Part shown: positions 1 through 8,108 of the stretch, piece after piece
Numbering within the stretch: the first letter of the stretch is position 1
How the letters are laid out: every line of letters begins with the position of its first letter
Source: Lysinibacillus parviboronicapiens
GTDB taxonomy: Bacteria; Bacillota; Bacilli; Bacillales_A; Planococcaceae
DNA length: 64,000 bases
Assembly (NCBI RefSeq): GCF_003049575.1
Contig: NZ_PYWI01000005.1
Coordinates: 1 to 64,000 of the forward strand
Direction: 5' to 3'
Program-made: the position numbers and the translations under genes
Notes under the pieces: model-generated
What the model was told of the DNA's origin: nothing
The model's database searches: none
Seen by the model: only the letters and a program-made list of their open reading frames with translations

Positions 1-110
1 TGTTGATCTAATGAAAACCTTTCACACAATTCATTGATTGAATAGTGACCTTCTTCGTACAATTGAAGGATATGTAGTTTTAACTCGAGTGAATGTTTAC
101 TTCGCCCCAT
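1..110 (-). CDS. IS3-type transposase OrfA, N-terminal fragment
   Basis: The minus-strand frame starts with ATG at 108-110 and runs off the left edge with no stop, giving about 36 residues that begin MGRSKHSLELKLHIL. The segment, with LYEEGHYSINELCERF, reads as the helix-turn-helix start of an IS3/IS150-type OrfA, the DNA-binding half of the transposase. No catalytic DDE domain is visible here. Which IS it belongs to is unknown. Confidence 0.7.
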   Translation of the reverse strand, partial: MGRSKHSLELKLHILQLYEEGHYSINELCERFSLDQ

Positions 111-171
111 AAAAATGCTCCCCTTAGATAAACAGATTTTATTTTTTAATCTGTCTACCTAATAGGGAGCA
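1..171 (-). mobile_element. End of an IS3-family insertion sequence
   Basis: This is the 5' end of an insertion sequence read on the minus strand; the rest lies outside the window. The outer end is taken as 171, where the minus strand begins TGCTCCCTATTAGG. TGCTCCC recurs in inverted orientation next to the transposase start, giving an imperfect hairpin at 115-172 with arms ATGCTCCC and GGGAGCAT plus inner AGATAAACAGATT-like arms. TG...CA ends and an OrfA-like first gene are typical of the IS3 family. The subgroup and the target duplication cannot be determined from one end. Confidence 0.7.
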
Positions 172-174
172 TAT

Positions 175-261
175 CATTTGTATGGAGGTCTTTTTTTTTT
201 GCTAGCGACATATATTGCTGTACACGAGGGGGCGTATGAATGGAATTACAAGACGTATTAA
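175..261 (+). pseudogene. spoIIIAB: Possible 3' remnant of spoIIIAB cut off by the IS
   Basis: Directly after the IS end an open plus frame reads LYGGLFFLLATYIAV followed by a short polar tail, and stops with TAA at 259-261, overlapping the start of spoIIIAC. In the conserved spoIIIA order spoIIIAB lies here, and SpoIIIAB ends in a Gly-rich hydrophobic helix; the residual frame fits that pattern. The match is short and not diagnostic, so this is an inference from position and hydrophobicity. If correct, the IS replaced or displaced the rest of spoIIIAB. Confidence 0.3.
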
Positions 262-449
262 GAGTCGCTGGAGTGGGACTAGTAGTTGCGCTTCTTCATG
301 TTTTCTTTGATCAAACAGGGAAGAAAGAGTTTTCGTTTTTCTTATTTTTTATTGCCTACTTATATATGACAGCAGAATTACTGCGATTTTTAAGGTTATT
401 TTTCAACGAAATTTTAACCTTCTTTCAATGGTTAACCTCTTCTGGGTAA
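240..449 (+). CDS. spoIIIAC: Stage III sporulation protein AC
   Basis: This 69-residue membrane protein has two hydrophobic helices (about 8-25 and 32-58) and matches SpoIIIAC in length (68 in B. subtilis) and place. SpoIIIAC belongs to the SpoIIIA-SpoIIQ channel complex that joins mother cell and forespore and keeps the late forespore active. The ATG at 240 follows a GAGGGGG ribosome site at 226-232. It is the first intact gene after the IS and is followed closely by spoIIIAD. With the IS 69 bp upstream, the natural operon promoter may be separated from it. Confidence 0.85.
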   Translation: MELQDVLRVAGVGLVVALLHVFFDQTGKKEFSFFLFFIAYLYMTAELLRFLRLFFNEILTFFQWLTSSG

Positions 450-454
450 TGTAG

Positions 455-832
455 ATGGAAATTGTCCTTGTCGCTGTTGTCATGCTGCTTTTATTATTGC
501 TTATAAAAGAAGTTATAAAACCACTCCATGCGCTCATTAGTGTAATGTTTTCGTTTTTACTGTTCAGTTTATTGTTTTCGACACTCCTCTTGCCACTCGT
601 GAAGCAGCTCCTCGAAATGTTAGCTTTTTTGCCTTATGCAAAAGCTATTGTCATGAGCGCTAGCCTTTTTTATGTAGGGCAATGGGTGTCTCTGTTGCTG
701 GTTGAACATAGCTATAAGGTACTCGGTGGGTTGGTTTTTGACGCGGTGAAAATTGTTATCTTGTTGTACTGGTTCAAAGAATTTCTGGCTGTTTTACAGG
801 AGGTGTCGGCCATTTTACAAAGGATAAGCTAA
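455..832 (+). CDS. spoIIIAD: Stage III sporulation protein AD
   Basis: This 125-residue, very hydrophobic protein has four predicted membrane segments and sits 5 nt behind spoIIIAC. SpoIIIAD is normally about 130 residues and is a membrane component of the SpoIIIA channel. Position between AC and AE, length and topology support the call. The sequence is rich in Leu/Val and looks diverged from the B. subtilis protein; I recognise it mainly from context. The ATG at 455 has only a weak ribosome site, suggesting translational coupling to spoIIIAC. Confidence 0.75.
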   Translation: MEIVLVAVVMLLLLLLIKEVIKPLHALISVMFSFLLFSLLFSTLLLPLVKQLLEMLAFLPYAKAIVMSASLFYVGQWVSLLLVEHSYKVLGGLVFDAVKIVILLYWFKEFLAVLQEVSAILQRIS

Positions 833-844
833 GGAGCGAATACA

Positions 845-1756
845 TTGCAGGAGCAACTACTTTCGTTTTTGATAGATCCTTTTTTTCTCTTGCTCAAAAT
901 GACACTTATATTGTGTGGCTACGTCATTATCATTCTGATTGTCAATATGGTGTTACCTGAATTTGAAAAAGGGACAAGGATTCTATTTTTTCTCATTGTA
1001 TTAGCGACAATTGGACCTGTGGTGGTCAACTCATTTAAATTAATCGATCAAATTGCACAGGGACTTTCGCATATATTTACGGCATTCTATCCGATTCTAA
1101 CATCAAGTTTTCTTTTGTCTAGTAGTATTACAGCGATTGCTTCTTGGCAGCCTTTTTTACTTTTTTTTGTACAAGTCTTAACAATAATTAGTAGTAAATG
1201 GCTTATCCCTGGCGTGCTTTTTGCCATTGTCTTTGATGTTTGTAGCGTAATTGTAAAAGAAATATCCTTTACGAGAATTGCAGATCTCATTCGATTCACA
1301 ATTATGAGTATCGTATCAGCATCTGTCATATGTTACATCATTTTAATGTCGGCAAGTGGTGTTGCAGCATTTAGCGTCAACAAAGCTGTTTCAGAACCTG
1401 TGAAAAAACTTATTGAAGAAAATATTCCAGTTGTCGGGTCTTTTATAGTTGATAGTTTTTCCATGTTTCAGCATATGACACAATTTTCTTCTTCTATTAG
1501 TAGTATTAGTGCTTTTATAGCGGTTATCACAATTTCGTTTATTCCAACTGTACAGCTTGTTGTCAGTGCCTATTCATTAAAGATGTTAGCTGCTATTTTA
1601 GAACCAATTGCCTTTGATGATATTTGTAGATTACTAGATCATGTTAGTAAATCTCTATTTACTCTATGTGCAGTATCATTTCTAATTGCTTTTTCATTTA
1701 TGTTTTCTTGTTTTTTCCTTATCGTTTTTGTGCAGGTTATGGCAGGGGGGAGATAA
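845..1756 (+). CDS. spoIIIAE: Stage III sporulation protein AE
   Basis: This 303-residue polytopic membrane protein is the large permease-like subunit of the SpoIIIA complex. The stretch YPILTSSFLLSSS near residue 80 and the later EENIPVVGSFIVDSF are recognisable SpoIIIAE blocks. The start is TTG at 845, eight bases after an AAGGAG site at 833-838. B. subtilis SpoIIIAE is 399 residues and has an N-terminal secretion signal and soluble stretch; about 90 residues are absent here, mostly from the N-terminus. The stop abuts the next gene. Confidence 0.82.
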   Translation: MQEQLLSFLIDPFFLLLKMTLILCGYVIIILIVNMVLPEFEKGTRILFFLIVLATIGPVVVNSFKLIDQIAQGLSHIFTAFYPILTSSFLLSSSITAIASWQPFLLFFVQVLTIISSKWLIPGVLFAIVFDVCSVIVKEISFTRIADLIRFTIMSIVSASVICYIILMSASGVAAFSVNKAVSEPVKKLIEENIPVVGSFIVDSFSMFQHMTQFSSSISSISAFIAVITISFIPTVQLVVSAYSLKMLAAILEPIAFDDICRLLDHVSKSLFTLCAVSFLIAFSFMFSCFFLIVFVQVMAGGR

Positions 1757-1757
1757 A

Positions 1758-1901
1758 TTGATTCTTTTATTGGCGTTGCTCTTTATTTGTCAGCTTTTCG
1801 TGTTTCTAACGGATGATAAGCAGATAATTTCACTAACAAAACTCGTCATTACGTTAGTATTTTTGCAATTGCTATTAAAGATTCCATTTATCAACTCATA
1901 G
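1758..1901 (+). CDS. spoIIIAF: Truncated stage III sporulation protein AF
   Basis: This frame sits where spoIIIAF belongs. The start is TTG at 1758, behind an AGGGGGG ribosome site that overlaps the end of spoIIIAE. It encodes only 47 residues: two short hydrophobic helices around a DDKQ loop, matching the N-terminal membrane anchor of SpoIIIAF. The usual protein is about 200 residues and carries a soluble ring-forming domain, which is missing. After the TAG at 1899 the same frame stays open to about 2007, overlapping the start of spoIIIAG. It may be a reduced but functional gene or a deletion product. Confidence 0.55.
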   Translation: MILLLALLFICQLFVFLTDDKQIISLTKLVITLVFLQLLLKIPFINS

Positions 1902-1963
1902 GAGGAAACAAGCGTACATACACTTGAAAAAGAGAAGATGAAGGGAGGCAATGTACAAGTGAT

Positions 1964-2383
1964 GTGGAAAAGACAGGAAAAAAAACAAAGTCATTTTTGG
2001 TCTTAATGCTTATTGCCGCCTCCGTGGGACTTTTCATCGTGTTGCCAATGTTTCAAACAAGTTCAACAAATGAGCGAGTCACACCGTCTTCAAATGAGGA
2101 AAAGCTAGAACAGACACTGCGAGCTATGCAAGGTGTTGGGGAGGTAAAAGTTTATTTTTATTATGGAGAGATGACGAATGAGACGGATGAAAATAATTTA
2201 TTTAGCCAATATTTTAGGGGGACTGACAAAGGCGTGAAGGATGTAACAGGAATGCTCATTGTTTCAGAGGGAGCATCGGATATTTTTGTTAAAAATGAAA
2301 TTCGTGCTGTCGTCAGTCAAGTGATGCAATTGCCTATTCATCGAATTATTATCGTTCCAATGGAAAATAAGGGGGAAAAATGA
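1964..2383 (+). CDS. spoIIIAG: Stage III sporulation protein AG
   Basis: This 139-residue protein has one N-terminal membrane helix (about 11-30) and a soluble domain with GVGEVKVYFYYGE and DVTGMLIVSEGASD, which correspond to the ring-building core of SpoIIIAG. In B. subtilis SpoIIIAG (229 residues) forms a large ring in the intermembrane space between forespore and mother cell. The version here lacks the long insertions of that protein. The start is GTG at 1964; upstream ATGs run into stops. The GGGAGG at 1943-1948 is somewhat far from it. The stop directly precedes the next ATG. Confidence 0.8.
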   Translation: MEKTGKKTKSFLVLMLIAASVGLFIVLPMFQTSSTNERVTPSSNEEKLEQTLRAMQGVGEVKVYFYYGEMTNETDENNLFSQYFRGTDKGVKDVTGMLIVSEGASDIFVKNEIRAVVSQVMQLPIHRIIIVPMENKGEK

Positions 2384-2941
2384 ATGCGCGTGCGTAGAAG
2401 AACTGTTTGGTTTATGACATTATTAAGTCTAGTAGCAGTAATTTCAGTATACTATTTAGTTGACCCAGCAAAACAATTTAATGGTTTAACTATTTTCTCA
2501 GATGATACATTACAGCAAACAGCGATAACGGGTGTAACAGATCAAGAGGCTTCAAAGAAAGATGTGACGACTGAAGTATCGTCACCAAGTCATTTGTTCG
2601 AAGAGATGCGTATGCAAGTGAGTGATGAGAGAAGCCAATTACGCCAGCAATTAACGCAAAAAATTGCATCTGAAGAATACACAGCGGAAGAAAAAAATAA
2701 GGCGTTCAATGAAATCGATGGTCTTATTAAGCAAGAATCAGCAGAAGCGATGTTAGAAATGCTAGTTAAATCTTTAGGGTATTCAGATGCCTTTGTGAAA
2801 GCGGAAGGTGAAAAAGTATCTGTCACAGTCATGGCGGAAGAGCTTTCTAAAACACAAGCAAATGAAATAATCTATTTGGTGAAAACGGAATGGGAAGGCG
2901 CAAATGACGTGCAAGTTAAGTTTAGTGCGAACAACTATTAA
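2384..2941 (+). CDS. spoIIIAH: Stage III sporulation protein AH
   Basis: This 185-residue protein has a short N-terminal anchor (about 7-26), a variable linker with acidic and helical content, and a C-terminal domain ending in VKTEWEGANDVQVKF. It fits SpoIIIAH, the mother-cell partner of forespore SpoIIQ, whose C-terminal domain resembles YscJ/FliF secretion ring proteins. B. subtilis SpoIIIAH is 218 residues. ATG at 2384 follows the spoIIIAG stop with no gap, so the two are translationally coupled. It is the last gene of the operon and is followed by a terminator. Confidence 0.85.
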   Translation: MRVRRRTVWFMTLLSLVAVISVYYLVDPAKQFNGLTIFSDDTLQQTAITGVTDQEASKKDVTTEVSSPSHLFEEMRMQVSDERSQLRQQLTQKIASEEYTAEEKNKAFNEIDGLIKQESAEAMLEMLVKSLGYSDAFVKAEGEKVSVTVMAEELSKTQANEIIYLVKTEWEGANDVQVKFSANNY

Positions 2942-3002
2942 AACTTAGTGAAAAAAAGGAATATTCTGTTTATTAGGTAGTCGTTGTTATATATCAGGAT
3001 AA

Positions 3003-3040
3003 TGAAAAGGCTTTCGTTTAGTAAAAGAAAGCCTTTTATT
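3003..3040 (+). terminator. Terminator after the spoIIIA operon
   Basis: An inverted repeat AAAAGGCTTTC / GAAAGCCTTTT with a short A/T-rich loop and a T-rich tail lies 60 bp after spoIIIAH and before accB. Confidence 0.8.
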
Positions 3041-3141
3041 ATGTTTATATTTACTTAATTTTCATTAAACTATTTCAAATTGTTCGAAAAAAATATAGAA
3101 TAGTGGGTGTAGTAGATATTATTTCATAAGGAGACTTAGAC

Positions 3142-3639
3142 ATGTTCAAAATTCAAGAAATTCGTGAAATTATTAAATTAGTAGATTCTTCTTCAATTGA
3201 CGAGTTCGTTTATGAAGTAGATGGCGCAAAAGTTAAATTAAAAAAGAATGGTGTTGTTGTTACTGAAACTGTAGCACCTAAGAAAGAAGTTGCAGCTCCT
3301 GTTGTACAACAAACTGCACCAGCAGCAACTCAAGCGGCACCAGCAACCCCAGCAAAAGTTGAAGAAGCTCCAGTAGCACCAACAAACAACGACTCTTCGT
3401 TACATAAAATCGTATCTCCAATGGTTGGTACTTTCTATGCAGCTCCAAATCCAGAATCTCCAGCTTATGTACAAGTGGGCGACAAAGTGGGCGACGAAGC
3501 GATTGTATGTATCGTAGAAGCTATGAAACTATTCAACGAAATCGAAGCAGAAGTTAAAGGCGAAATCGTTGAAGTACTTGTAAAAGATGGCGAATTAGTA
3601 GAATACGGTCAACCATTATTCCTTGTAAAAGCTGAGTAA
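3142..3639 (+). CDS. accB: Biotin carboxyl carrier protein of acetyl-CoA carboxylase
   Basis: This 165-residue protein carries biotin for acetyl-CoA carboxylase, the first step of fatty acid synthesis. It shows an N-terminal segment (1-45), an Ala/Pro-rich linker (about 50-85) and a C-terminal biotinyl domain with the EAMKL motif; the biotinylated lysine is about residue 129. The ATG at 3142 has an AAGGAGA site at 3128. It is 3 nt from the accC ribosome site and forms the usual accBC pair. The biotin genes later in the window make its cofactor. Confidence 0.95.
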   Translation: MFKIQEIREIIKLVDSSSIDEFVYEVDGAKVKLKKNGVVVTETVAPKKEVAAPVVQQTAPAATQAAPATPAKVEEAPVAPTNNDSSLHKIVSPMVGTFYAAPNPESPAYVQVGDKVGDEAIVCIVEAMKLFNEIEAEVKGEIVEVLVKDGELVEYGQPLFLVKAE

Positions 3640-3654
3640 GGAGTGTTCACAACC

Positions 3655-5013
3655 ATGAAAAAAGTTTTAATTGCTAACCGCGGCGAAATCGCTGTACGAA
3701 TCATTCGTGCTTGTAAAGAGCTTGGTATCAAATCAGTTGCCGTATACTCTGAAGCAGACGCAGAAGCATTACATGTGAAATTAGCGGACGAAGCTTATTG
3801 CATCGGTCCTAAACTATCAAAAGATTCATATCTTAGCTTCCCAGCTTTACTGAGTGTAGCAGAGAAAACAGGTGCAGACGGTATCCACCCAGGTTACGGT
3901 TTCGTATCTGAAAACGCTGACTTCGCTGAAGCATGTGAAAACGCAGGCATTAAATTCATTGGTCCTTCATCTGATTCTATCAAAATTATGGGGATTAAAG
4001 ACGTTGCGCGTACAACAATGGAAGCAGCAGGGGTTCCACTTGTGCCAGGTACTGGTATTGTGCCAGATATCGAAACAGGTAAAGAGTGGGCTGCTAAAAT
4101 TGGTTACCCAGTTATCATCAAAGCAACAGCTGGTGGTGGCGGTAAAGGGATCCGTGTAGCTCGTACGGAAGAAGACCTTGTAAAAGGTATCGACATTACG
4201 CAAAAAGAGGCTGCTGCAGCATTCGGCAACCCAGGCGTATATCTAGAAAAATTCATTGAATACTTCCGTCACTGTGAAATTCAAGTGTTAGCGGATGGTC
4301 ACGGTAATGTTGTACACTTAGGCGAACGTGACTGTACAGTTCAACGTCGTATGCAGAAATTAGTTGAGGAAGCCCCATCTCCAGCACTATCTTCTGAACG
4401 TCGTGCTGAAATGGGTGCAGCAGCGGTGAAAGCAGCACAAGCATGTAATTATGAAGGTGCTGGTACAATCGAGTTCATCTATGATTACCAAGAAGACAAG
4501 TTCTACTTCATGGAAATGAACACACGTATTCAAGTAGAACACCCAGTAACAGAAATGATTTCTGGTGTCGATCTTGTTCAACAACAATTGAAAATTGCAT
4601 CTGGTGAAAAACTACCATTTGCACAAGAAGATATTAAATTAAACGGTTGGGCAATTGAATGCCGCATTAACGCAGAAAATGCATACAAAAACTTTATGCC
4701 ATCAGCGGGTACTGTAGATACTTACATCACTCCAGGTGGTTATGGTGTACGTATTGACTCTGCTGTATATGCCGGTTATACAATCCCTCCATACTATGAT
4801 TCAATGGTAGCGAAGCTAATCGTTCATGCAGATACGCGTGAGGAAGCAATTGCGAAAATGAATCGTGCACTAGGGGAATTTGAAGTTTCTGGTCCTGGTA
4901 TCAATACAACCATTCCGTTCCATGAAGCATTAATGAATAACGACGTCTTCAAATCTGCGAAATTCAACACGAAATTCCTAGAAGAAAACGACGTATTAGG
5001 GACAAGCAAATAA
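3655..5013 (+). CDS. accC: Biotin carboxylase subunit of acetyl-CoA carboxylase
   Basis: This 452-residue ATP-grasp enzyme carboxylates the biotin of AccB. It opens with [15 protein letters not shown], has the ATP-binding loop [12 protein letters not shown] near residue 156 and the catalytic block [14 protein letters not shown] near 287. I choose ATG at 3655 rather than an in-frame GTG at 3643, because GTG overlaps the TAAGGAG ribosome site and 450-452 residues is the family length. Since no propionyl-CoA carboxylase alpha chain is seen near the pccB-type gene at 38256, AccC could in principle serve both enzymes; this is an inference. Confidence 0.95.
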   Translation: MKKVLIANRGEIAVRIIRACKELGIKSVAVYSEADAEALHVKLADEAYCIGPKLSKDSYLSFPALLSVAEKTGADGIHPGYGFVSENADFAEACENAGIKFIGPSSDSIKIMGIKDVARTTMEAAGVPLVPGTGIVPDIETGKEWAAKIGYPVIIKATAGGGGKGIRVARTEEDLVKGIDITQKEAAAAFGNPGVYLEKFIEYFRHCEIQVLADGHGNVVHLGERDCTVQRRMQKLVEEAPSPALSSERRAEMGAAAVKAAQACNYEGAGTIEFIYDYQEDKFYFMEMNTRIQVEHPVTEMISGVDLVQQQLKIASGEKLPFAQEDIKLNGWAIECRINAENAYKNFMPSAGTVDTYITPGGYGVRIDSAVYAGYTIPPYYDSMVAKLIVHADTREEAIAKMNRALGEFEVSGPGINTTIPFHEALMNNDVFKSAKFNTKFLEENDVLGTSK

Positions 5014-5023
5014 TCGTTCATAC

Positions 5024-5060
5024 AAAGGCGAAGAAATCCTTATGATTTCTTCGCTTTTCA
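5024..5060 (+). terminator. Terminator after accBC
   Basis: A strong hairpin with arms GCGAAGAAATC and GATTTCTTCGC is followed by TTTTC, 10 bp after the accC stop. Confidence 0.85.
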
Positions 5061-5136
5061 TGATTTATCGAGACATTTTTATATTTAATAGCTATTGTTT
5101 CTTGATTTATCGAGCATGTATGGGAATTTATCGCCT
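5061..5136. repeat. Degenerate 21-bp phased intergenic repeat (ATTTATCG)
   Basis: The core ATTTATCG occurs at 5063, 5105 and 5126, and a degraded form ATTTAATAG lies at 5083. The spacing is 21 bp or a multiple of it (42 and 21). The flanks are also partly shared (TGATTTATCGAG at 5061 and 5103). No gene or known regulatory role is seen. A similar 21-bp array of a different sequence lies at 59537. Confidence 0.6.
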
Positions 5137-5286
5137 AACTTTTTGAAAATATTGATATGAACTTTCCATAGAGTTGACTACTTTGAAATTATAACGGCTT
5201 TCCAAAGCCAAACCTTCCTTTTTATAGTATAATAAACGTAACAACAGCATTTGCTTGCGATGTGTAAGGGAAAGGATGATATTTGC

Positions 5287-5697
5287 ATGGCAGAGAAAAT
5301 AGGACAATCTTTTGTACAACCAACACCATCTGGTAAAGAGGAACTTGGTAAAATTGAGGTAGCGGCGGAAGTAATTGAAATTGTCGCTGGGATTGCTGTT
5401 AGCGAGGTAGAAGGTATCGCAGCAACACGTGGTAATATTGCAACAGGCGTTGTAGAACGCTTTGGTAAAAAAGTACACAACAAGGGCATCAAATCTGGCG
5501 TCACTGAAAGTGGTGAAATTGCCATTGATGTATTTTGCTCTGTAAAATATGGTTATGCAATTCCTAAAGTGGCAAAGGACGTACAAACGCAAATTCGCCA
5601 AGCGATTTTAAATATGACTGCACTTGAAACAGCAGAAGTGAATGTACATATTACAGGCATTCATTTTGAAAAAGAAGAAGTGGCTGTACAAGAATAA
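5287..5697 (+). CDS. yqhY: Asp23/Gls24 family envelope stress protein YqhY
   Basis: This 136-residue Asp23-family protein contains the typical GKIEVAAEVIEIVAGIAVSE start block and VNVHITGIHF end block. B. subtilis YqhY (135 residues) lies right after accBC, and loss of it there is reported to disturb acetyl-CoA carboxylase control, so this position is conserved. ATG at 5287 is preceded by AAAGGA at 5271; an earlier in-frame TTG would add an unconserved leader. It has its own TATAAT-like element at 5228-5233, after the accC terminator. Confidence 0.88.
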   Translation: MAEKIGQSFVQPTPSGKEELGKIEVAAEVIEIVAGIAVSEVEGIAATRGNIATGVVERFGKKVHNKGIKSGVTESGEIAIDVFCSVKYGYAIPKVAKDVQTQIRQAILNMTALETAEVNVHITGIHFEKEEVAVQE

Positions 5698-5699
5698 GA

Positions 5700-5740
5700 A
5701 AAACGAGGTTATCTCAAAATTTTGAGATAGCCTCGTTTTC
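5700..5740. terminator. Bidirectional terminator between yqhY and the MFS gene
   Basis: Near-perfect arms AACGAGGTTATCTCAAAA and TTTTGAGATAGCCTCGTTTT form a long hairpin between two convergent genes, with A- and T-runs on the respective sides. Confidence 0.85.
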
Positions 5741-5758
5741 TGTTAACTTAATAATAAT

Positions 5759-6928
5759 TTAAAGTTCAACATGATTTGGTTTTTTCCAGAAAAATGCAAG
5801 TATCACCCCGACAACTAATACAATTGTTGCAAAGTAATACGGATAGTTTAAATTAATGTCGAACAACATGCCACCTAAAATGGGACCGAAAATATTGCCG
5901 AGACTGGTAAACATGGAGTTCATACCACCTACAAAGCCCTGTTCATTTCCTGCAATTTTTGATAAATAAGAAGTAGCGGCAGGGCGTATTAAATCAAAGC
6001 CGACAAAAATAAAGAAAGTCACAAATAATATTGCAGCATAATGATTTACGATGGTCATGGCAAAAGTAAGGATAGCCGATAAAACAAGTGAGTAGCGAAT
6101 AACGTTAATTTCGCCCATTTTTTTTGTCAGCCAATCAAATAATAAAAGCTGTGCAAGTGCCCCAATAATGCCACTACCAGTAATAATAATTGCAATATCC
6201 TTAGGCGTGAATCCAAACTTATGATCTACGAACAAACTAAATAAAGATTCAAACGCAGCAAGGCCAAATGATAGTACAAAAATTATCATGAAGGCGATGA
6301 AATATAAAGGGCTAATTATACGTTTTGCACTACCAAAAATAGAACTTGCAGCTTCAGTATCATCGGCTGCTCGTGTTGGTTCTTTTAGCAATGTCAATGA
6401 TAAGATGGCTGCTAAGAAACCAAGTATACCCGCAGCGTAGAATGGTACTCGGGTACCATATTCCGCTAAAAAGCCACCGATTCCTGGTCCAATAATAAAG
6501 CCGGTACTAATGGCAGCACTCATATAGCCAAGAGCCTTGGGACGTTGGGCCATTGTTGTAATATCAGCAATGTACGCTGTGACCGCTGGCATAATAAATG
6601 CCGCACTTACACCGCCAAGCATACGCGATATAAATAACACTTCAATGGTACGGCCCATCCCGAATAATAGCTCAGAAAGTCCAAAAACAAAAAGACCTGC
6701 AACGATCATAACTTTCCGACCAATGCGGTCTACGAGTCTACCTGCAATTGGTGAAACAATAAGCTGTGTAATCGCAAATGCTGCAACCATATAGCCGACG
6801 ACAGACCCTGTAATATTAAGCTCGTTCATAATTGTTGGTAAGACAGGAATAACTAGACCGATGCCTAAAAAGGCGATAAATAGATTAGTTAACAAAATAG
6901 TTAACGTTAAGATTTGTTTCTTGTTCAT
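5759..6928 (-). CDS. MFS multidrug efflux transporter, Bmr/Blt type
   Basis: This 389-residue transporter has about 12 membrane helices. It carries the MFS loop motif GRLVDRIGRKVMIV near residue 62 and the drug-antiporter motif C block GFIIGPGIGGFLAE near 141, so it is a proton-driven exporter of the Bmr/Blt/NorA type. The ATG has a GGAG site 8 bases upstream. A MerR-type regulator lies upstream on the same strand, and the promoter between them has a MerR architecture, so the pump is very probably induced by drug binding to that regulator. The substrates are unknown. Confidence 0.88.
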   Translation of the reverse strand: MNKKQILTLTILLTNLFIAFLGIGLVIPVLPTIMNELNITGSVVGYMVAAFAITQLIVSPIAGRLVDRIGRKVMIVAGLFVFGLSELLFGMGRTIEVLFISRMLGGVSAAFIMPAVTAYIADITTMAQRPKALGYMSAAISTGFIIGPGIGGFLAEYGTRVPFYAAGILGFLAAILSLTLLKEPTRAADDTEAASSIFGSAKRIISPLYFIAFMIIFVLSFGLAAFESLFSLFVDHKFGFTPKDIAIIITGSGIIGALAQLLLFDWLTKKMGEINVIRYSLVLSAILTFAMTIVNHYAAILFVTFFIFVGFDLIRPAATSYLSKIAGNEQGFVGGMNSMFTSLGNIFGPILGGMLFDINLNYPYYFATIVLVVGVILAFFWKKPNHVEL

Positions 6929-7002
6929 TTTCTTTACTCCTTCAACATTTCACGTTACATAAGATACCAAAAATCCAATCTACTAGAATATTTTCAAGTA
7001 TT

Positions 7003-7033
7003 ACAATAAACCCTATAGTAGCTATAGGGTCAA
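7003..7033 (-). promoter_or_regulatory. MerR-type promoter and operator for the MFS pump
   Basis: On the minus strand TTGACC (7033-7028) and TATTGT (7008-7003) are separated by exactly 19 bp, the over-long spacer typical of MerR-activated promoters. The spacer holds most of a perfect palindrome, ACCCTATAG-TAG-CTATAGGGT at 7010-7030 on the plus strand. MerR-family activators twist such promoters into an active form. It lies 75 bp upstream of the pump gene. Confidence 0.85.
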
Positions 7034-7065
7034 AAGATTTGTTTCAAAAAAAGAAGGAAATGACA

Positions 7066-7908
7066 TTAGTTGAGGGATTTTTGCCTAATTTTCAATTCAA
7101 CGATAAACTTTTTTTCTTGCTCTGCTATTAATGTAGCCGGCATATATAGTTCATATACAGTGGATTCGAACGCTTTTTTTTGTGAATCTACATAATTTTT
7201 AAGTTTTTCATAATATGAAAAATACGTTTCGGGGTGATAGATAAAGGCAATACATACATAAATGCCCGCGGGTACAACTGTTTGTTTTACGTCAGTCGAA
7301 AGTTTAGAAAAGGTTCGCTCGGTTAGTAGGGGTGTAAATATGGCATCATAAATAATATCATTTACATCTATGTAGTTGGCAAGTGGATAGCTGCAACCGT
7401 AACGACTATTTAGCACACTCCCTTCATTTTCGATGATTTTAGTTAATGTACTGTAGTACGAATTTGTGCTAGATGTCGGTGTTAGTTCGTTGGTTGTAAC
7501 TTGTAAAATTGCCATATCTTCTTCTAACTGCGTATAAACCTCACCAAAGACAGGAATATCAATTTGCTCTTGCATTTGTTTTTTTGTTTTTAGAAGGGTA
7601 TATTTTACTTCATTTAATCGGGAAATTTTTTCTTCTAGACGTTGCTCTTTTTGTTCTAAAAAAACGAGTAGTTCTTCTGGTGTCAGCATGAGTGCTTTTT
7701 TTATGTCTTCAAGTGATGTACCGATATACTTAAGCGATTTAATGAGATCTAAGTAAAAAATCTGATCATCTTTATAATAGCGGTAATTACTAGAGTTATC
7801 TGTATAAGCAGGTTTAAATAAATTTATTTGATCATAGTAGCGAAGTGTTTGGACAGAAAGATTGGATAATTTTGCTACCTCTCCAATTGTATAATAATGT
7901 TCTTTCAT
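7066..7908 (-). CDS. MerR-family multidrug-responsive activator, BmrR/BltR type
   Basis: This 280-residue regulator begins with a MerR winged helix (YTIGEVAKLSNLSVQTLRYY, residues 6-25), continues with a dimerisation coiled coil (about 80-117), and ends with an effector-binding domain of the GyrI-like type, as in BmrR. It should activate the MFS pump gene 137 bp downstream through the 19-bp-spacer promoter between them. In B. subtilis bmrR follows bmr, whereas here the regulator comes first. The ligand cannot be told from sequence. Confidence 0.85.
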   Translation of the reverse strand: MKEHYYTIGEVAKLSNLSVQTLRYYDQINLFKPAYTDNSSNYRYYKDDQIFYLDLIKSLKYIGTSLEDIKKALMLTPEELLVFLEQKEQRLEEKISRLNEVKYTLLKTKKQMQEQIDIPVFGEVYTQLEEDMAILQVTTNELTPTSSTNSYYSTLTKIIENEGSVLNSRYGCSYPLANYIDVNDIIYDAIFTPLLTERTFSKLSTDVKQTVVPAGIYVCIAFIYHPETYFSYYEKLKNYVDSQKKAFESTVYELYMPATLIAEQEKKFIVELKIRQKSLN

Positions 7909-8108
7909 AGATAGCCTCCCTAGCAGTAAAAAAGAAATTTCTAATTCTTTACTTCATGATGACGATAAACACCTCTAAAGCTAGAATTGAATCGTTTTTA
8001 TTATAACATTCAAGGTATTTAAAAAAATATGGCTAGCCCTATCATTTTTACACAAGCTTACAATGACATTGCGGCAGTCGCTAAGCTACACCACGTGCAT
8101 AACATCTG
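7909..8108. other. Intergenic region upstream of the MerR gene
   Basis: This stretch lies between the divergent regulator gene and the tandem repeat before nusB. On the minus strand it contains TATAAT near 8001-8006, a plausible -10 element for the regulator gene, but no good -35 box. I see no open frame with a ribosome site. Confidence 0.4.

Noticed and set aside
5128..5601. 157-codon minus-strand open frame opposite yqhY
   Set aside because: It lies antisense to a clear Asp23-family gene, is rich in Cys, Asn and Tyr, and lacks a ribosome site.
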